NCBI RefSeq assembly: GCF_041154455.1
Contig: NZ_AP028664.1
Span: 2,047,001 to 2,111,000 of the forward strand
Length of the DNA stretch: 64,000 nt
Direction: 5' to 3'
Origin: Variovorax sp. V213
GTDB taxonomy: Bacteria > Pseudomonadota > Gammaproteobacteria > Burkholderiales > Burkholderiaceae_C
Below the pieces are notes generated by a model. That model saw nothing but the letters and a program-made list of their open reading frames with translations, did no database searches and was not told the origin of the DNA. This document shows, piece by piece, positions 46,411-54,641 of this stretch. Within the stretch, counting starts at the first letter, position 1. Every line of letters starts with the position of its first letter. A program made the translations under genes and the position numbers.

Positions 46411-47189
46411 TGGACGAGCGCCACGTTTCACTGCGCCGCGAGGGCGCCGTTGCGTTCGTCACCCTGTCGAATGCGGGGCGCCTCAATGCCATGACGCGTG
46501 GCATGTGGCGCGAGCTGCGTGCGGTGTTCGACGGGATCCGCCAGGCGGTTGATACCGAGCTGCGCTGCGTCGTGGTTCGCGGCGAGGGCGGCGCCTTCTG
46601 CGCCGGCGGCGACATCTCCGAGTACCCGTCGTTCCGTTTCGACGAAGCCAGCCTGCGCGAATTTCACGAGAACGAAGTCTGGGGCGCACTCCAGGCCATG
46701 CTCGATTGCCCGCTGCCCGTGGTCGCGCAGATCGAAGGCGCATGCATGGGCGCCGGCATCGAGATCGCGAGCTGCTGCGACATCCGCCTTGCAGGAGCCT
46801 CTGCGAAATTCGGCGCGCCCATCGCGAAGCTCGGCTTTCCGATGGCGCCGCGAGAGGCGGCGCTGGTCCATGGCGCGATTGGCGACGTGCTGGCGCGCGA
46901 CATGCTGCTGGCCGCCGGCGTGCATGGCGCACAGCGCCTGTACGACGCGGGTTTTCTGCTGCATGTGCTGCCCGACAATGAGGTGGCTGCCGCTGCGCGG
47001 GCCCATGCCGCGCGCATCGCGGCCCTGGCGCCGCAGGCCGCGCGCCTGCACAAGCGTACCTTCGCCATGCTGAAAGCCGGCGCGCATTCGACAGAGAACC
47101 TGCTCGCAACCGCCTACGACTACGCCGACTCCGCCGAGCACCGCGAAGGCATCGACGCCTTTCTTGCCAAGCGCACACCGAATTTCTGA
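46410..47189 (+). CDS. Enoyl-CoA hydratase/isomerase family protein, catalytic Glu replaced
   Basis: A 259-aa crotonase-fold protein. The oxyanion-hole loop GEGGAFCAGGDISEY (about 58-72) and GACMGAGIEIASCCDIRLA (about 110-128) are present, and Glu118 matches the first catalytic glutamate of rat enoyl-CoA hydratase. The second glutamate (usually in FG-PE) is Ile138 here (FGAPIAKLG), so ordinary hydratase activity is doubtful. The fold also includes decarboxylases, thioesterases and isomerases. It overlaps the receptor gene by one base (TGATG) and lies 11 bases before malonyl-CoA synthetase, so it probably acts on a malonyl-CoA-related thioester. Confidence 0.87.
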   Translation: MDERHVSLRREGAVAFVTLSNAGRLNAMTRGMWRELRAVFDGIRQAVDTELRCVVVRGEGGAFCAGGDISEYPSFRFDEASLREFHENEVWGALQAMLDCPLPVVAQIEGACMGAGIEIASCCDIRLAGASAKFGAPIAKLGFPMAPREAALVHGAIGDVLARDMLLAAGVHGAQRLYDAGFLLHVLPDNEVAAAARAHAARIAALAPQAARLHKRTFAMLKAGAHSTENLLATAYDYADSAEHREGIDAFLAKRTPNF

Positions 47190-47200
47190 AGACCTGCCCG

Positions 47201-48736
47201 ATGAAGACGAAAGCCAACCCCAACCTGTTCGCCGCCCTGCGTGCGTCCTTTCCCGCCGACCTCGACAGCATTGCGGTGGAAACCGACAACGCCCTGTTCT
47301 ATTCGTGGCGCGATCTCGACCGTGCCAGCGCCATGATGGCCAACCTGCTCGGCGCGCTGGGCCTGGAAGAGGGCGCCCGCGTTGCGGTGCAGGTCGAGAA
47401 GTCGGTCGAGGCGATGATTCTCTATCTCGCCACGCTGCGCGCGGGCTATGTGTTCCTGCCCCTCAATACCGCCTATCAAAGCGCCGAGATCGAATACTTC
47501 ATCGGCAACGCCGAACCGGCCGTGGTGGTGTGCACCAGCCGCAATGCCTCGTGGGTCAGGCCCATCGCCAATGCGGCGGGCACGCGGCACGTGTTCACGC
47601 TCGACGACGACCGCACCGGCACGCTGCTGGAAGCGGCCGCGCAATGCAGCGACCAGCACGTGATTGCAAAGAGGAAAGCCGACGACCTGGCCGCCATCCT
47701 CTACACCAGCGGCACCACCGGCCGCAGCAAGGGCGCGATGCTCACGCATGGCAACCTGCTGTCGAACGCCGAGGTGCTCAAGGATTACTGGGGCTGGACC
47801 CAAGGCGACGTGCTGATCCACGCGCTGCCGATCTTTCATGTGCATGGCCTCTTCGTCGCGTTGCACGGTGCACTGCTCAACGGCAGCAAGATGATCTGGT
47901 TCTCGAAATTCGATCCGAAGCGCGTGGTCGAGAAGCTGCCGGAAGCCACTGTGTTCATGGGCGTGCCGACGCTCTACGTGCGGCTGCTGGCCGAACCGGG
48001 CCTCACGCGCGAAGCGGTGCGCAACATGCGCCTCTTCGTCGCGGGTTCCGCGCCGCTGCTCATCGAAACCTTCGACGAGTGGCGCGAGCGCACCGGCCAC
48101 ACCATTCTCGAGCGCTACGGCATGAGCGAGACGGTGATGCTCACTTCCAACCCCTACAACCCCGCGCAGGGCGAGCGCCGCGGCGGCACCGTGGGCTTCG
48201 CACTGCCGGGCGTGCGGCTGCGCGTGCGCGACGACAGCGGCCGTGACTGCACCACCGACGAGATCGGCAACATCCAGGTGAGTGGCCCGAACGTGTTCGT
48301 GGGTTACTGGCGCATGCCCGAGAAAACGAAAGAAGAATTCACCGCCGACGGTTTCTTCAAGACCGGCGACGTCGGCAAGATCGACGGCAGCGGCTACATC
48401 ACCATCGTCGGGCGCAGCAAGGACCTGATCATCAGCGGGGGCTACAACGTCTACCCGGCCGAGATCGAGGGCTATATCAACGAGCTGCCCGGCGTGGCCG
48501 AGAGCGCCGTGGTCGGCGTGCCGCACCCCGACTTCGGCGAAGTCGGCGTCGCCATCGTCATTCCCAAGGCGGGCGGGGCGCTCGACGCCGATGCCATTGT
48601 TGCGGAGCTCAAGTCGAAGCTCGCGAACTTCAAGATTCCGAAGCGCTGCTTTGTCGTCGGCGAACTGCCGCGCAACGCCATGGGCAAGGTGCAGAAGGCG
48701 CTGCTGCGGGATCAGCACAAGAGGCTGTTCGCCTAG
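47201..48736 (+). CDS. matB: Malonyl-CoA synthetase
   Basis: ATP-dependent ligase of the ANL superfamily making malonyl-CoA from malonate. The 511-aa enzyme has the P-loop YTSGTTGRSKGAML, the A5-like motif ERYGMSETVMLTSNPY, characteristic of MatB, the RRGGTVGFALPGV segment that lies near the malonate site in MatB, the hinge GRSKDLIISGGYNVYPAEIE and the C-terminal catalytic lysine in NAMGKVQK. Other acyl-CoA ligases lack the TSNPY and RRGGTVG combination. With malonyl-CoA decarboxylase upstream it forms the malonate-to-acetyl-CoA pathway. Confidence 0.92.
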   Translation: MKTKANPNLFAALRASFPADLDSIAVETDNALFYSWRDLDRASAMMANLLGALGLEEGARVAVQVEKSVEAMILYLATLRAGYVFLPLNTAYQSAEIEYFIGNAEPAVVVCTSRNASWVRPIANAAGTRHVFTLDDDRTGTLLEAAAQCSDQHVIAKRKADDLAAILYTSGTTGRSKGAMLTHGNLLSNAEVLKDYWGWTQGDVLIHALPIFHVHGLFVALHGALLNGSKMIWFSKFDPKRVVEKLPEATVFMGVPTLYVRLLAEPGLTREAVRNMRLFVAGSAPLLIETFDEWRERTGHTILERYGMSETVMLTSNPYNPAQGERRGGTVGFALPGVRLRVRDDSGRDCTTDEIGNIQVSGPNVFVGYWRMPEKTKEEFTADGFFKTGDVGKIDGSGYITIVGRSKDLIISGGYNVYPAEIEGYINELPGVAESAVVGVPHPDFGEVGVAIVIPKAGGALDADAIVAELKSKLANFKIPKRCFVVGELPRNAMGKVQKALLRDQHKRLFA

Positions 48737-48790
48737 GCCCTGCCTTGGCGGCGTCGGCGGGTGGTGGCGCGCACCCGAAGGCGCACAAGG

Positions 48791-49846
48791 CTACGCCAGC
48801 CCGTTCACGAGCCCGCTGCGCGCATGGCAGTTGATGTATTCGTAGCTCTGCTCGTCGGCCTTCAGCACCGACACCTCGTGGTACACCCGCAGCTGAAGCT
48901 GGAAGTTCAGCGCCTGCACGTAGCGCATGAAGCTGCCGAAGATCGCCACGTGCGTGGGATGCGATTCGGCCCAGCGTTCCATGTCGGCGAGCGAGCGCCA
49001 GAAGCTCAGGCCGAATGATTTCTCCAGCGGCGTACCGTTGGCGTCGAGGTGATGCATGTAGCGGTTGCTGTAGCAGCCGATGCCCAGGCCCTGGTCGCGC
49101 AGGAAGTCCATGCCCTCGCGCAGCACGGGTTCCATTTCGCCGAGATAGAGCGAGCGTTCCTGGCCCGTGGTGTCGGCCCACTCCTGGCCGGAGCGGATCA
49201 TCGCGATGTTCTCGTGGCCCGCCACGCGCACGCGCTGCCCCGGTGCGGGAGCGCCGGCGATGATGGCGCGCGAGCCCGAAGGCGCCATGGCATCGGTCTG
49301 CGACAACGGGATGCGGTCGCGCATCGAACCCCAGTAGCCATGCTCCTGCAGCTCGCCGCTCACGCCGCCCATCACCACGCCGACGCCTTCGAGGCGGTCC
49401 GGCGTGTTGAACATGGTCTCGAAGTGCTCGGCACGCGGCGAAACGATTTCGCGGAAATAGCCGAGGCCATCCGCCAGCCGCTCGTCGGAGCGCCACCAGG
49501 CATCGATGCCGGGCGCCCTGCACCAGCGAGCGTGCGCGGCAGGGTCGTCCCAGTAGGCGATGGCGATCATGTTGTCGTAGCCGTCGGCGTCGACATGGTG
49601 CGCGAAGTCGTGGTGGCCGGGGCCGTCGGGCAGGGCGAAGCCGGCTGCGATCTTCATCAGCGCCGCGCACGCGCGGCCCCGCGTTTCGGCCCCGCGCGAC
49701 TGCACGCCGAAATAGCCCATCACGACCTGCCTGACCGCGGCCGGCGCGCGTGCCGACCAGACGGGATAGGGCGGCGCATAGTCGTCCTCCACGCGGCGGT
49801 GGCGCGTGCGGGGACACTTCAGGTGCTCGGCAATGGCGGATTCCAT
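48791..49846 (-). CDS. Aldoxime dehydratase (phenylacetaldoxime dehydratase family)
   Basis: Heme enzyme that dehydrates aldoximes to nitriles. The 351-aa length and motifs fit the Oxd family: GHHDFAHHVDADGYDNMIAIAYWDD, GYWGSMRDRIPLSQTD, and the C-terminal FWRSLADMERWAESHPTHVAIFG, where a histidine of the SHPTH motif is the likely heme ligand or catalytic residue. The nitrilase gene begins 17 bases upstream in the same direction, so the pair converts aldoxime to acid via nitrile. ATG 49846. Confidence 0.93.
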   Translation of the reverse strand: MESAIAEHLKCPRTRHRRVEDDYAPPYPVWSARAPAAVRQVVMGYFGVQSRGAETRGRACAALMKIAAGFALPDGPGHHDFAHHVDADGYDNMIAIAYWDDPAAHARWCRAPGIDAWWRSDERLADGLGYFREIVSPRAEHFETMFNTPDRLEGVGVVMGGVSGELQEHGYWGSMRDRIPLSQTDAMAPSGSRAIIAGAPAPGQRVRVAGHENIAMIRSGQEWADTTGQERSLYLGEMEPVLREGMDFLRDQGLGIGCYSNRYMHHLDANGTPLEKSFGLSFWRSLADMERWAESHPTHVAIFGSFMRYVQALNFQLQLRVYHEVSVLKADEQSYEYINCHARSGLVNGLA

Positions 49847-49863
49847 GGTGTGGCTCCAGTGCT

Positions 49864-50913
49864 TCAGGCGGCCAGCGGCTGCTGGCGCGGCGCCGCTGCC
49901 GCCTCGGGTGTGGCGACGATGGCTTCGAAGGCACCGCCTTCGACTTCGGGCGCGCGCTGCAGCACCACGGGCTCGCGGCGCGTCTTGTTCAGCAGCAGTT
50001 GCGTGACGTCGGGGCGCGAATAGTGGCCGCTTGGGTCGGCCGCCGCCTTGGCGAGCGCGATCATTCCCAGGTCGATGTCGGCGATCACCAGACCTTCCTG
50101 GTCTTCGGCCAGCGGCGTGCCGAGCGGCGAGCCGTCGGGTGCGTAGATGCGCGCAAAGCCGCCGCCGACGCGCAGCATCTGCTGCTTGCCCGCATCGGTG
50201 CACATCAGGTCGCTCATGGCCTGCGACACCGTGGCGCACGGTGCCACGACGAAGCACTGACCCTCGGCCGCGTACACCTGGCTCGCGGCGTTGTTGAGCT
50301 CGGGGCCGAGCGCGTAGGCCGCGCCGCGGTAGAGCGAAAAGCTGGGCCAGGCGCCGCAGTGGATCTGCTCGTTCTGTGCATACATCGCATACTTGCTGAG
50401 CGGCTGAAGATGCTCCCAGCAAGAGAGCGATCCGATGTTGCCGATGGGTGTCTCGACCACGGCCAGGTCGCAGCCGTCGCCTTCCCCGAACACGGTGCGC
50501 TCCACGTGCGTGGGCTTGAGCTTGCGGCGCGTCTGCACCGTGTTGCCCTGGTCGTCGAACAGCGCCTGCGCAATGTAGAGGCTGCCGGCGGCCTTTTCGC
50601 TGTAGCCCAGCGAAACCCAGATCTTCTGCTTGCGCGCGGCTTCCCTGATGCGGTCGAACTCGCCGGAGCCGACGACCAGCGCGTTGTCGTGGTAGCGCTG
50701 CACGAACTGCATGCCCCAGGCCGGCGAGTCGAGCCAGATCCACCAGGGATAGCCGGGCACCCAGGTTTCGGGAAAGGCGATGAGCTTCACGCCCTGGCCG
50801 GCTGCCTGGGCCATGAGGTCGATGGTCTTGTCGATGGTGCCGTCGAGATCGAGGAATACGGGCGCGGCCTGCACGGCGGCGACGCGGAGCTTGGGATGAA
50901 CGGTGGCGGGCAT
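49864..50913 (-). CDS. Nitrilase
   Basis: Hydrolyses nitriles to carboxylic acid and ammonia. The 349-aa protein has the complete catalytic set: Glu49 in AFPETWVPGYPWW, Lys131 in RRKLKPTHVER and Cys165 in SLSCWEHLQPL. The CWEHLQPL form is that of true nitrilases (EC 3.5.5) rather than amidases or cyanide hydratases. It is the promoter-proximal gene of the nitrilase-aldoxime dehydratase pair and is divergent from an AraC regulator. Confidence 0.95.
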   Translation of the reverse strand: MPATVHPKLRVAAVQAAPVFLDLDGTIDKTIDLMAQAAGQGVKLIAFPETWVPGYPWWIWLDSPAWGMQFVQRYHDNALVVGSGEFDRIREAARKQKIWVSLGYSEKAAGSLYIAQALFDDQGNTVQTRRKLKPTHVERTVFGEGDGCDLAVVETPIGNIGSLSCWEHLQPLSKYAMYAQNEQIHCGAWPSFSLYRGAAYALGPELNNAASQVYAAEGQCFVVAPCATVSQAMSDLMCTDAGKQQMLRVGGGFARIYAPDGSPLGTPLAEDQEGLVIADIDLGMIALAKAAADPSGHYSRPDVTQLLLNKTRREPVVLQRAPEVEGGAFEAIVATPEAAAAPRQQPLAA

Positions 50914-50962
50914 GGCGGGTCTCCAGAAACGGGGTGATGAAACAACTTCGCACACCTTGCAC

Positions 50963-50988
50963 CGGGTTTGCGCGGTGGCATGCGGGTT
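50963..50988. promoter_or_regulatory. Direct repeat in the nitrilase/AraC divergent gap
   Basis: CGGGTT occurs at 50963-50968 and again exactly 20 bases later at 50983-50988, each followed by a TGC-type end. Two helical turns between half-sites is the usual arrangement for AraC-family activators, but the repeats are short. Confidence 0.4.
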
Positions 50989-51083
50989 GCTTCAAGCGTA
51001 GATTCGCCGCCGCGAAACGCCTTGATCCGAACTTGCGGCGTTCTTGTTCCAGCGTTGCATGCCGACTCCCCCAAGGAACCCCG

Positions 51084-52046
51084 ATGAACCAGTTGCTCAG
51101 CACCGACGCGGTCCCGCGCGACCAGCGGCTCCCCTACTGGACCGACATGATCTGCAACGTCTACGTGCAGCTCGGGTGCGACCCGGTGCGCGAACGCGGC
51201 GCGGGCAACTTCGAAGGCAGCATCCGCCACCACACCCTGCCGAGCCTGGACGTGTCGGTGGTCAAGTCAGGGCCGCAGAAGGTCATGCGCACGCCGGGGC
51301 ACATCTCGCGCTCGGGCGACGATTACTTCCTGGTCAGCATCCAGGCGCGCGGGCATGGCGTGGTGCGGCAGGACGGGCGCGATGCCGTGCTGGCGGCGGG
51401 CGACTTTGCGCTGTACGACAGCACCCGGCCGTATGAGCTGCTGTTCGACGACACCTTCGAGCAGATCGTGCTCAAGCTCCCCGGAGAACGCCTGCGCAGC
51501 GAGCTGCACGACACCGAAGCGTTGACGGCCACCACCGTCTCGGGCCGCGAGGGTGCGGGGCACCTGCTGCTTGGCATGATCCGCACGCTGCGCGAAGACA
51601 TCGACACGCTGCAACCAGCCTCTGCGCTCGCGGTGGCCAACGGCGTGCAAAGCATTCTGGTTGCGGGTCTGCAGACGCTGCCCGCTGCGCGCTCGCCGGG
51701 GCTGAGCAGTCTCACGGCGTACCACCTTGCGCGCGTGAAGCGCCGCATCGACGAGCAACTGGCCGATCCATCACTTTCGGTGGGAAGCCTCGCGGCGGAG
51801 TTGGGCGTGTCGGCAAGCCACATCCACCGCATCTTCAAGAGCGAGCCGCTCACGCCTTCGCAATACATCTGGGAGCGGCGGCTCGAAGCCTGCAGCCGCG
51901 ACCTGCTCGAGCCGCGCCTGGCCGGGCGGCCGGTGGCCGACATTGCCTACGGCCGCGGCTTCAATGACGCAGCGCACTTCAGCCGCGCATTCCGAGAACG
52001 CTTCGGCTGCTCGCCGCGCGAGTGGCGGCAGCAGCGCGTTCAATAG
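51084..52046 (+). CDS. AraC family transcriptional regulator of the nitrilase pair
   Basis: A 320-aa regulator with an N-terminal AraC-binding-like sensor domain (about 10-180) and a C-terminal double helix-turn-helix (about 215-318; SLAAELGVSASHIHRIFKSE and IAYGRGFNDAAHFSRAFRERFGCSP). This domain pair is that of FeaR/NitR-type activators, which respond to aldehydes, nitriles or aldoximes. It is divergent from the nitrilase gene across 170 bases. ATG 51084 has AAGGAA upstream. Confidence 0.92.
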   Translation: MNQLLSTDAVPRDQRLPYWTDMICNVYVQLGCDPVRERGAGNFEGSIRHHTLPSLDVSVVKSGPQKVMRTPGHISRSGDDYFLVSIQARGHGVVRQDGRDAVLAAGDFALYDSTRPYELLFDDTFEQIVLKLPGERLRSELHDTEALTATTVSGREGAGHLLLGMIRTLREDIDTLQPASALAVANGVQSILVAGLQTLPAARSPGLSSLTAYHLARVKRRIDEQLADPSLSVGSLAAELGVSASHIHRIFKSEPLTPSQYIWERRLEACSRDLLEPRLAGRPVADIAYGRGFNDAAHFSRAFRERFGCSPREWRQQRVQ

Positions 52047-52071
52047 AAAGAAGGGGCGGCCCGGCGCTGGC

Positions 52072-52497
52072 CTACTGCACGAGCAGGACCGTGGTGTCGG
52101 TCTCGGAGATCACCTTGGTGGCCACCGAGCCCATCAACGCACGGCCGAAGATGCCGTGGCCATGGGTGCCCAGCACGATGAGTTCGGCGTGTGCCGCCGC
52201 GGCCGACTTGAGAATCTCTTCGGCCGCGTGGCCGTGGCGCTTGTCGACCGCGTAGTTGGCTACGCCGTTCTCCGCGAACCGTGCCTTCACGGGCTCGATC
52301 ACCTTGGCGTTTTCCTCGGCGTAGTAGTCGGCGATCACCTCTTTGCTGAGGTGGCGGGCCACGTGCCCCGAGATGCCGGTGCAGACATGCACGATGGTCA
52401 GCTCGTGGCCATCCACGAACATGGCGCGGTTGGCGAGAAGGTAGCTGAGCGCCTTTTGCGTATAGGCGCTGCCATCGACGGCGATGAGGATTTTCAT
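52072..52497 (-). CDS. Universal stress protein, UspA family
   Basis: A 141-aa single-domain protein. It begins MKILIAVDGSAYTQKAL and ends with the ATP-binding loop GTHGHGIFGRALMGSVATKV, which fits the G-2x-G-9x-G(S/T) pattern, so this is a nucleotide-binding Usp. Such proteins aid survival under stress by unclear means. The gene is probably monocistronic and convergent with the AraC gene. Confidence 0.92.
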   Translation of the reverse strand: MKILIAVDGSAYTQKALSYLLANRAMFVDGHELTIVHVCTGISGHVARHLSKEVIADYYAEENAKVIEPVKARFAENGVANYAVDKRHGHAAEEILKSAAAAHAELIVLGTHGHGIFGRALMGSVATKVISETDTTVLLVQ

Positions 52498-52567
52498 GCG
52501 ACCGTTATACGGCCGGGGCGCCAGCGTCGCAACGGGTGTCACCCGGGAACCGAGGGGCTTTCAGGCC

Positions 52568-53389
52568 CTAGCCTTGCAGGCCCTTCCAGAGCATGTAGGC
52601 CGCCAGCAGGTACAGGATGCTCGCGAACACGCGCTTGAGTTTCTTCACCGGCAGGTTGTGCGCCGCCTTTGCGCCCAGCGGCGCGGTGAGCACGCTGCAC
52701 ACTGCAATGACCGCGAGCGCGGGCAGCCAGATGTACCCGAACGAGCCGCCCGGCAGGCCCTGCACCGACTGCCCGCTGACCACGTAGCCCAGCACGTTGG
52801 CCACCGCGATCGGAAAGCCGAGCGCCGCGCTGGTGGCCACGGCGTTGTGGATGGAAATGTTGCACCAGGTCATGAACGGCACGCTGACGAAGCCGCCGCC
52901 CGCGCCGACCAGGCCCGAGATGAAGCCGATGGCGCCGCCCGCCGACAGCTGCCCCGCGGTGCCCGGCATCTGGCGCGTGGGCTTGGGCTTGCGGTCGAGG
53001 AACATCTGCGTGGCCGAGAAGCCAACGAACAGGGCGAAGACGATGGCCAGTACGGTGCCCTTGAGCAGCGCGAACACGCCAAGGCTGCCCAGCAGGCTGC
53101 CGATGACGATGCCGGGCGCAAGGCGCCGCACGATGTCCCAGCGCACCGCGCCGCGCTTGTGGTGCGCGCGCACGCTGGACACCGAGGTGAAGATGATCGT
53201 GGCCATCGAGGTGGCGATCGCCATCTTCACCGCAAGATCGGAAGCAACTCCGCGATGGCCCATGATGATCGTGATGAACGGCACCATGAGCATCCCGCCG
53301 CCGATGCCGAGCAGGCCCGCCAGAAAACCGGTGCCCAGGCCGAGCGCGGCCAATTCGGCGATCAGGAGGGGGTCGAGCAGGGAAGTCAC
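52568..53389 (-). CDS. TauE/SafE (sulfite exporter) family permease
   Basis: A 273-aa inner-membrane protein with about eight helices in two repeats, each starting with a matching motif: GLLGIGGGMLMVPF in the first half and GLVGAGGGFVSVPF in the second. The family moves sulfite, sulfoacetate, taurine or other organic anions; nothing nearby shows which. GTG at 53389 is the likely start because upstream sequence belongs to a terminator hairpin. Confidence 0.87.
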   Translation of the reverse strand: MTSLLDPLLIAELAALGLGTGFLAGLLGIGGGMLMVPFITIIMGHRGVASDLAVKMAIATSMATIIFTSVSSVRAHHKRGAVRWDIVRRLAPGIVIGSLLGSLGVFALLKGTVLAIVFALFVGFSATQMFLDRKPKPTRQMPGTAGQLSAGGAIGFISGLVGAGGGFVSVPFMTWCNISIHNAVATSAALGFPIAVANVLGYVVSGQSVQGLPGGSFGYIWLPALAVIAVCSVLTAPLGAKAAHNLPVKKLKRVFASILYLLAAYMLWKGLQG

Positions 53390-53403
53390 GCAGCGGGGCC
53401 TTG

Positions 53404-53444
53404 AAAAAAAGCAACGGCCCCGTGCAGCGCATGCAGGGGCCGTT
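53404..53444 (-). terminator. Intrinsic terminator downstream of 6S RNA
   Basis: On the minus strand AACGGCCCC and GGGGCCGTT (53444-53436 and 53421-53413) pair perfectly around a 14-base loop and are followed by seven T. It lies just behind the 6S RNA and before the TauE-like gene. Confidence 0.85.
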
Positions 53445-53451
53445 CGAACAG

Positions 53452-53634
53452 AAAAAGGTGTCTGCAAGTGGGCGCCGAACCCGCATCCTGAACCAGGGTT
53501 CAGGTGGGCGAGGGCAGCAAGACTTCGGGTTCATCTAACGCGAGATGATCACGCCCGTCAAGCGATGTACCAAGCCCGGCTCCGGAGAGCATTGGAACAA
53601 GGAAATATTAAGCCCGACGCGCACCGCAGACACT
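53452..53634 (-). ncRNA. ssrS: 6S RNA
   Basis: Small RNA that binds sigma-70 RNA polymerase and inhibits housekeeping promoters in stationary phase. The closing stem GTGTCTGC (53633-53626) pairs with GCAGACAC (53465-53458), giving about 180 nucleotides, the E. coli size. The 3' half has CCTGAACCCTGGTTCAGG followed by ATGCGGG, resembling the E. coli segment CCTTGAACCAAGGGTTCAAGG and what follows. A -10 element TAAAAT is at 53644-53639, just before the 5' end. Position directly behind zapA is the conserved location of ssrS in proteobacteria. A T-rich end and a second terminator follow. Confidence 0.88.
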
Positions 53635-53671
53635 TCGCATTTTACGCCCCCGGCGGACCGGACGCCGCAGC

Positions 53672-54010
53672 TCAGAGTAAATGATCATCGCCCGCGAGGG
53701 CTTGATCGAGTTTCTGGATGAGTTGCGCGGCCTTGGCATCGGCTTCGCCGGCCTCACCCGCGGGAGCCGCAGCAGCAGGTGCGGATGCCGCTGCAGCCGC
53801 GGCGGCGGTCTGCTGTGCGGCCAGGTCGAAAGCCAGGTTCAACGAGGCCAGCACTGCGATGCGGTCGCGTGCCTTTACCTTGCCTGCATCGCGGATCTTG
53901 CACATGGCCGCGTCCACGCGATCGACGGCTTCGCGCAGCTGCGCCTCGCCGCCATCGGGACAGCCGAGCAGATAGCTCTGGCCCATGATCTGAACTTCGA
54001 TCTGCTTCAT
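53672..54010 (-). CDS. zapA: Cell division protein ZapA
   Basis: Z-ring-associated protein that bundles FtsZ filaments. The 112-aa protein opens with KQIEVQIMGQSYLLGCPDGGEAQLREAVDRVDAAM, the ZapA head, and continues into a coiled coil. An Ala-rich stretch (about residues 68-90) is an insertion or linker. The start overlaps the preceding small gene by ATGA, so both are translated together, and the 6S RNA promoter lies at its 3' end. Confidence 0.93.
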   Translation of the reverse strand: MKQIEVQIMGQSYLLGCPDGGEAQLREAVDRVDAAMCKIRDAGKVKARDRIAVLASLNLAFDLAAQQTAAAAAAASAPAAAAPAGEAGEADAKAAQLIQKLDQALAGDDHLL

Positions 54011-54231
54011 GCGGGGGAATCTTCGGAAGGTGGTTCGGCCGGCAGCCGCTCGAGCAGCGCATCGAGGCGCGTGCGGGCCGCGGCAAGCCGCGACTTGAGT
54101 GCGTCGCGCTCGCGCGTGAGCGCTTCGACCTGCTCCTGCAGCAGCGCATTGGTGCGCTGCACCTCTTCATGACGCACGAGCAGGCGTTCCACACGCTCGG
54201 CGATCTGGTCGATGGGGCTGGAGGCGGGCAT
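54007..54231 (-). CDS. Small coiled-coil protein, ZapB-like
   Basis: A 74-aa protein made of one long coiled coil (about residues 8-65, with heptad Leu/Val and many Arg, Glu and Gln) and an acidic Pro-rich end. It is coupled to zapA by ATGA. Short coiled coils preceding zapA are common in beta- and gammaproteobacteria and look like ZapB, which joins ZapA in the Z ring; identity as ZapB is inferred from position and shape. Confidence 0.8.
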   Translation of the reverse strand: MPASSPIDQIAERVERLLVRHEEVQRTNALLQEQVEALTRERDALKSRLAAARTRLDALLERLPAEPPSEDSPA

Positions 54232-54302
54232 GGTTGGCGATTGTAGTTTCCCGCCGAACAACGGACGGCGCAACTTTTGGCTTACTGCGCCGTCGCAGGC
54301 CC

Positions 54303-54308
54303 TAAAAT
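54303..54308 (+). promoter_or_regulatory. -10 element of the cobalamin operon
   Basis: TAAAAT lies just before the riboswitch and would start the RNA near 54315. The best -35 (TTGGCT at 54277) is 20 bases away, so the promoter is weakly defined. Confidence 0.4.
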
Positions 54309-54315
54309 CCTGCTC

Positions 54316-54540
54316 GTTGGTGCCTGCGGCGTGGTTCACACGCCGCGGTTCAACGGGAAGCAGGAGTGAACGCCCCCGGGAACGGAACAGGGCCGAAGCC
54401 GCCTGCGCTGCCCCCGCAACGGTCAAGCAGTCGACGCCGCAAGCGTCAACCTCATCCATCCAGCCACTGGGTGCCCTGAAACAGGCACCTGGGAAGGCGG
54501 TGAGGTCGCACTGCCAGCCCGGATACCGGCCAACGAGGCG
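54316..54540 (+). ncRNA. Cobalamin riboswitch
   Basis: Adenosylcobalamin-sensing leader RNA controlling the following btuB-cob operon. In order are the P1/P2 region with GGTGCC, the conserved GGGAAGCAGGAG-like core start, the GAAGCCGCCTGCGCTGCCCCCGC-type segment with GCTGCCCCCGCAACGGT, GCCACTGG, GGGAAGGCGGTGAG, and the B12 box GCCAGCCCGGATACCGGCC-type end at about 54513-54531. About 100 bases separate the box from the btuB start, enough for an expression platform. High cobalamin should reduce expression. Confidence 0.95.
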
Positions 54541-54641
54541 GCTGCCGCATGCACGATCGATTTCGATGCACGAGGCAGCCATTGCGCCCAAGCGCTGGCG
54601 GGGAGGCCGGCGACGGGCATAGACGTTCGTTCGCTCCATTC

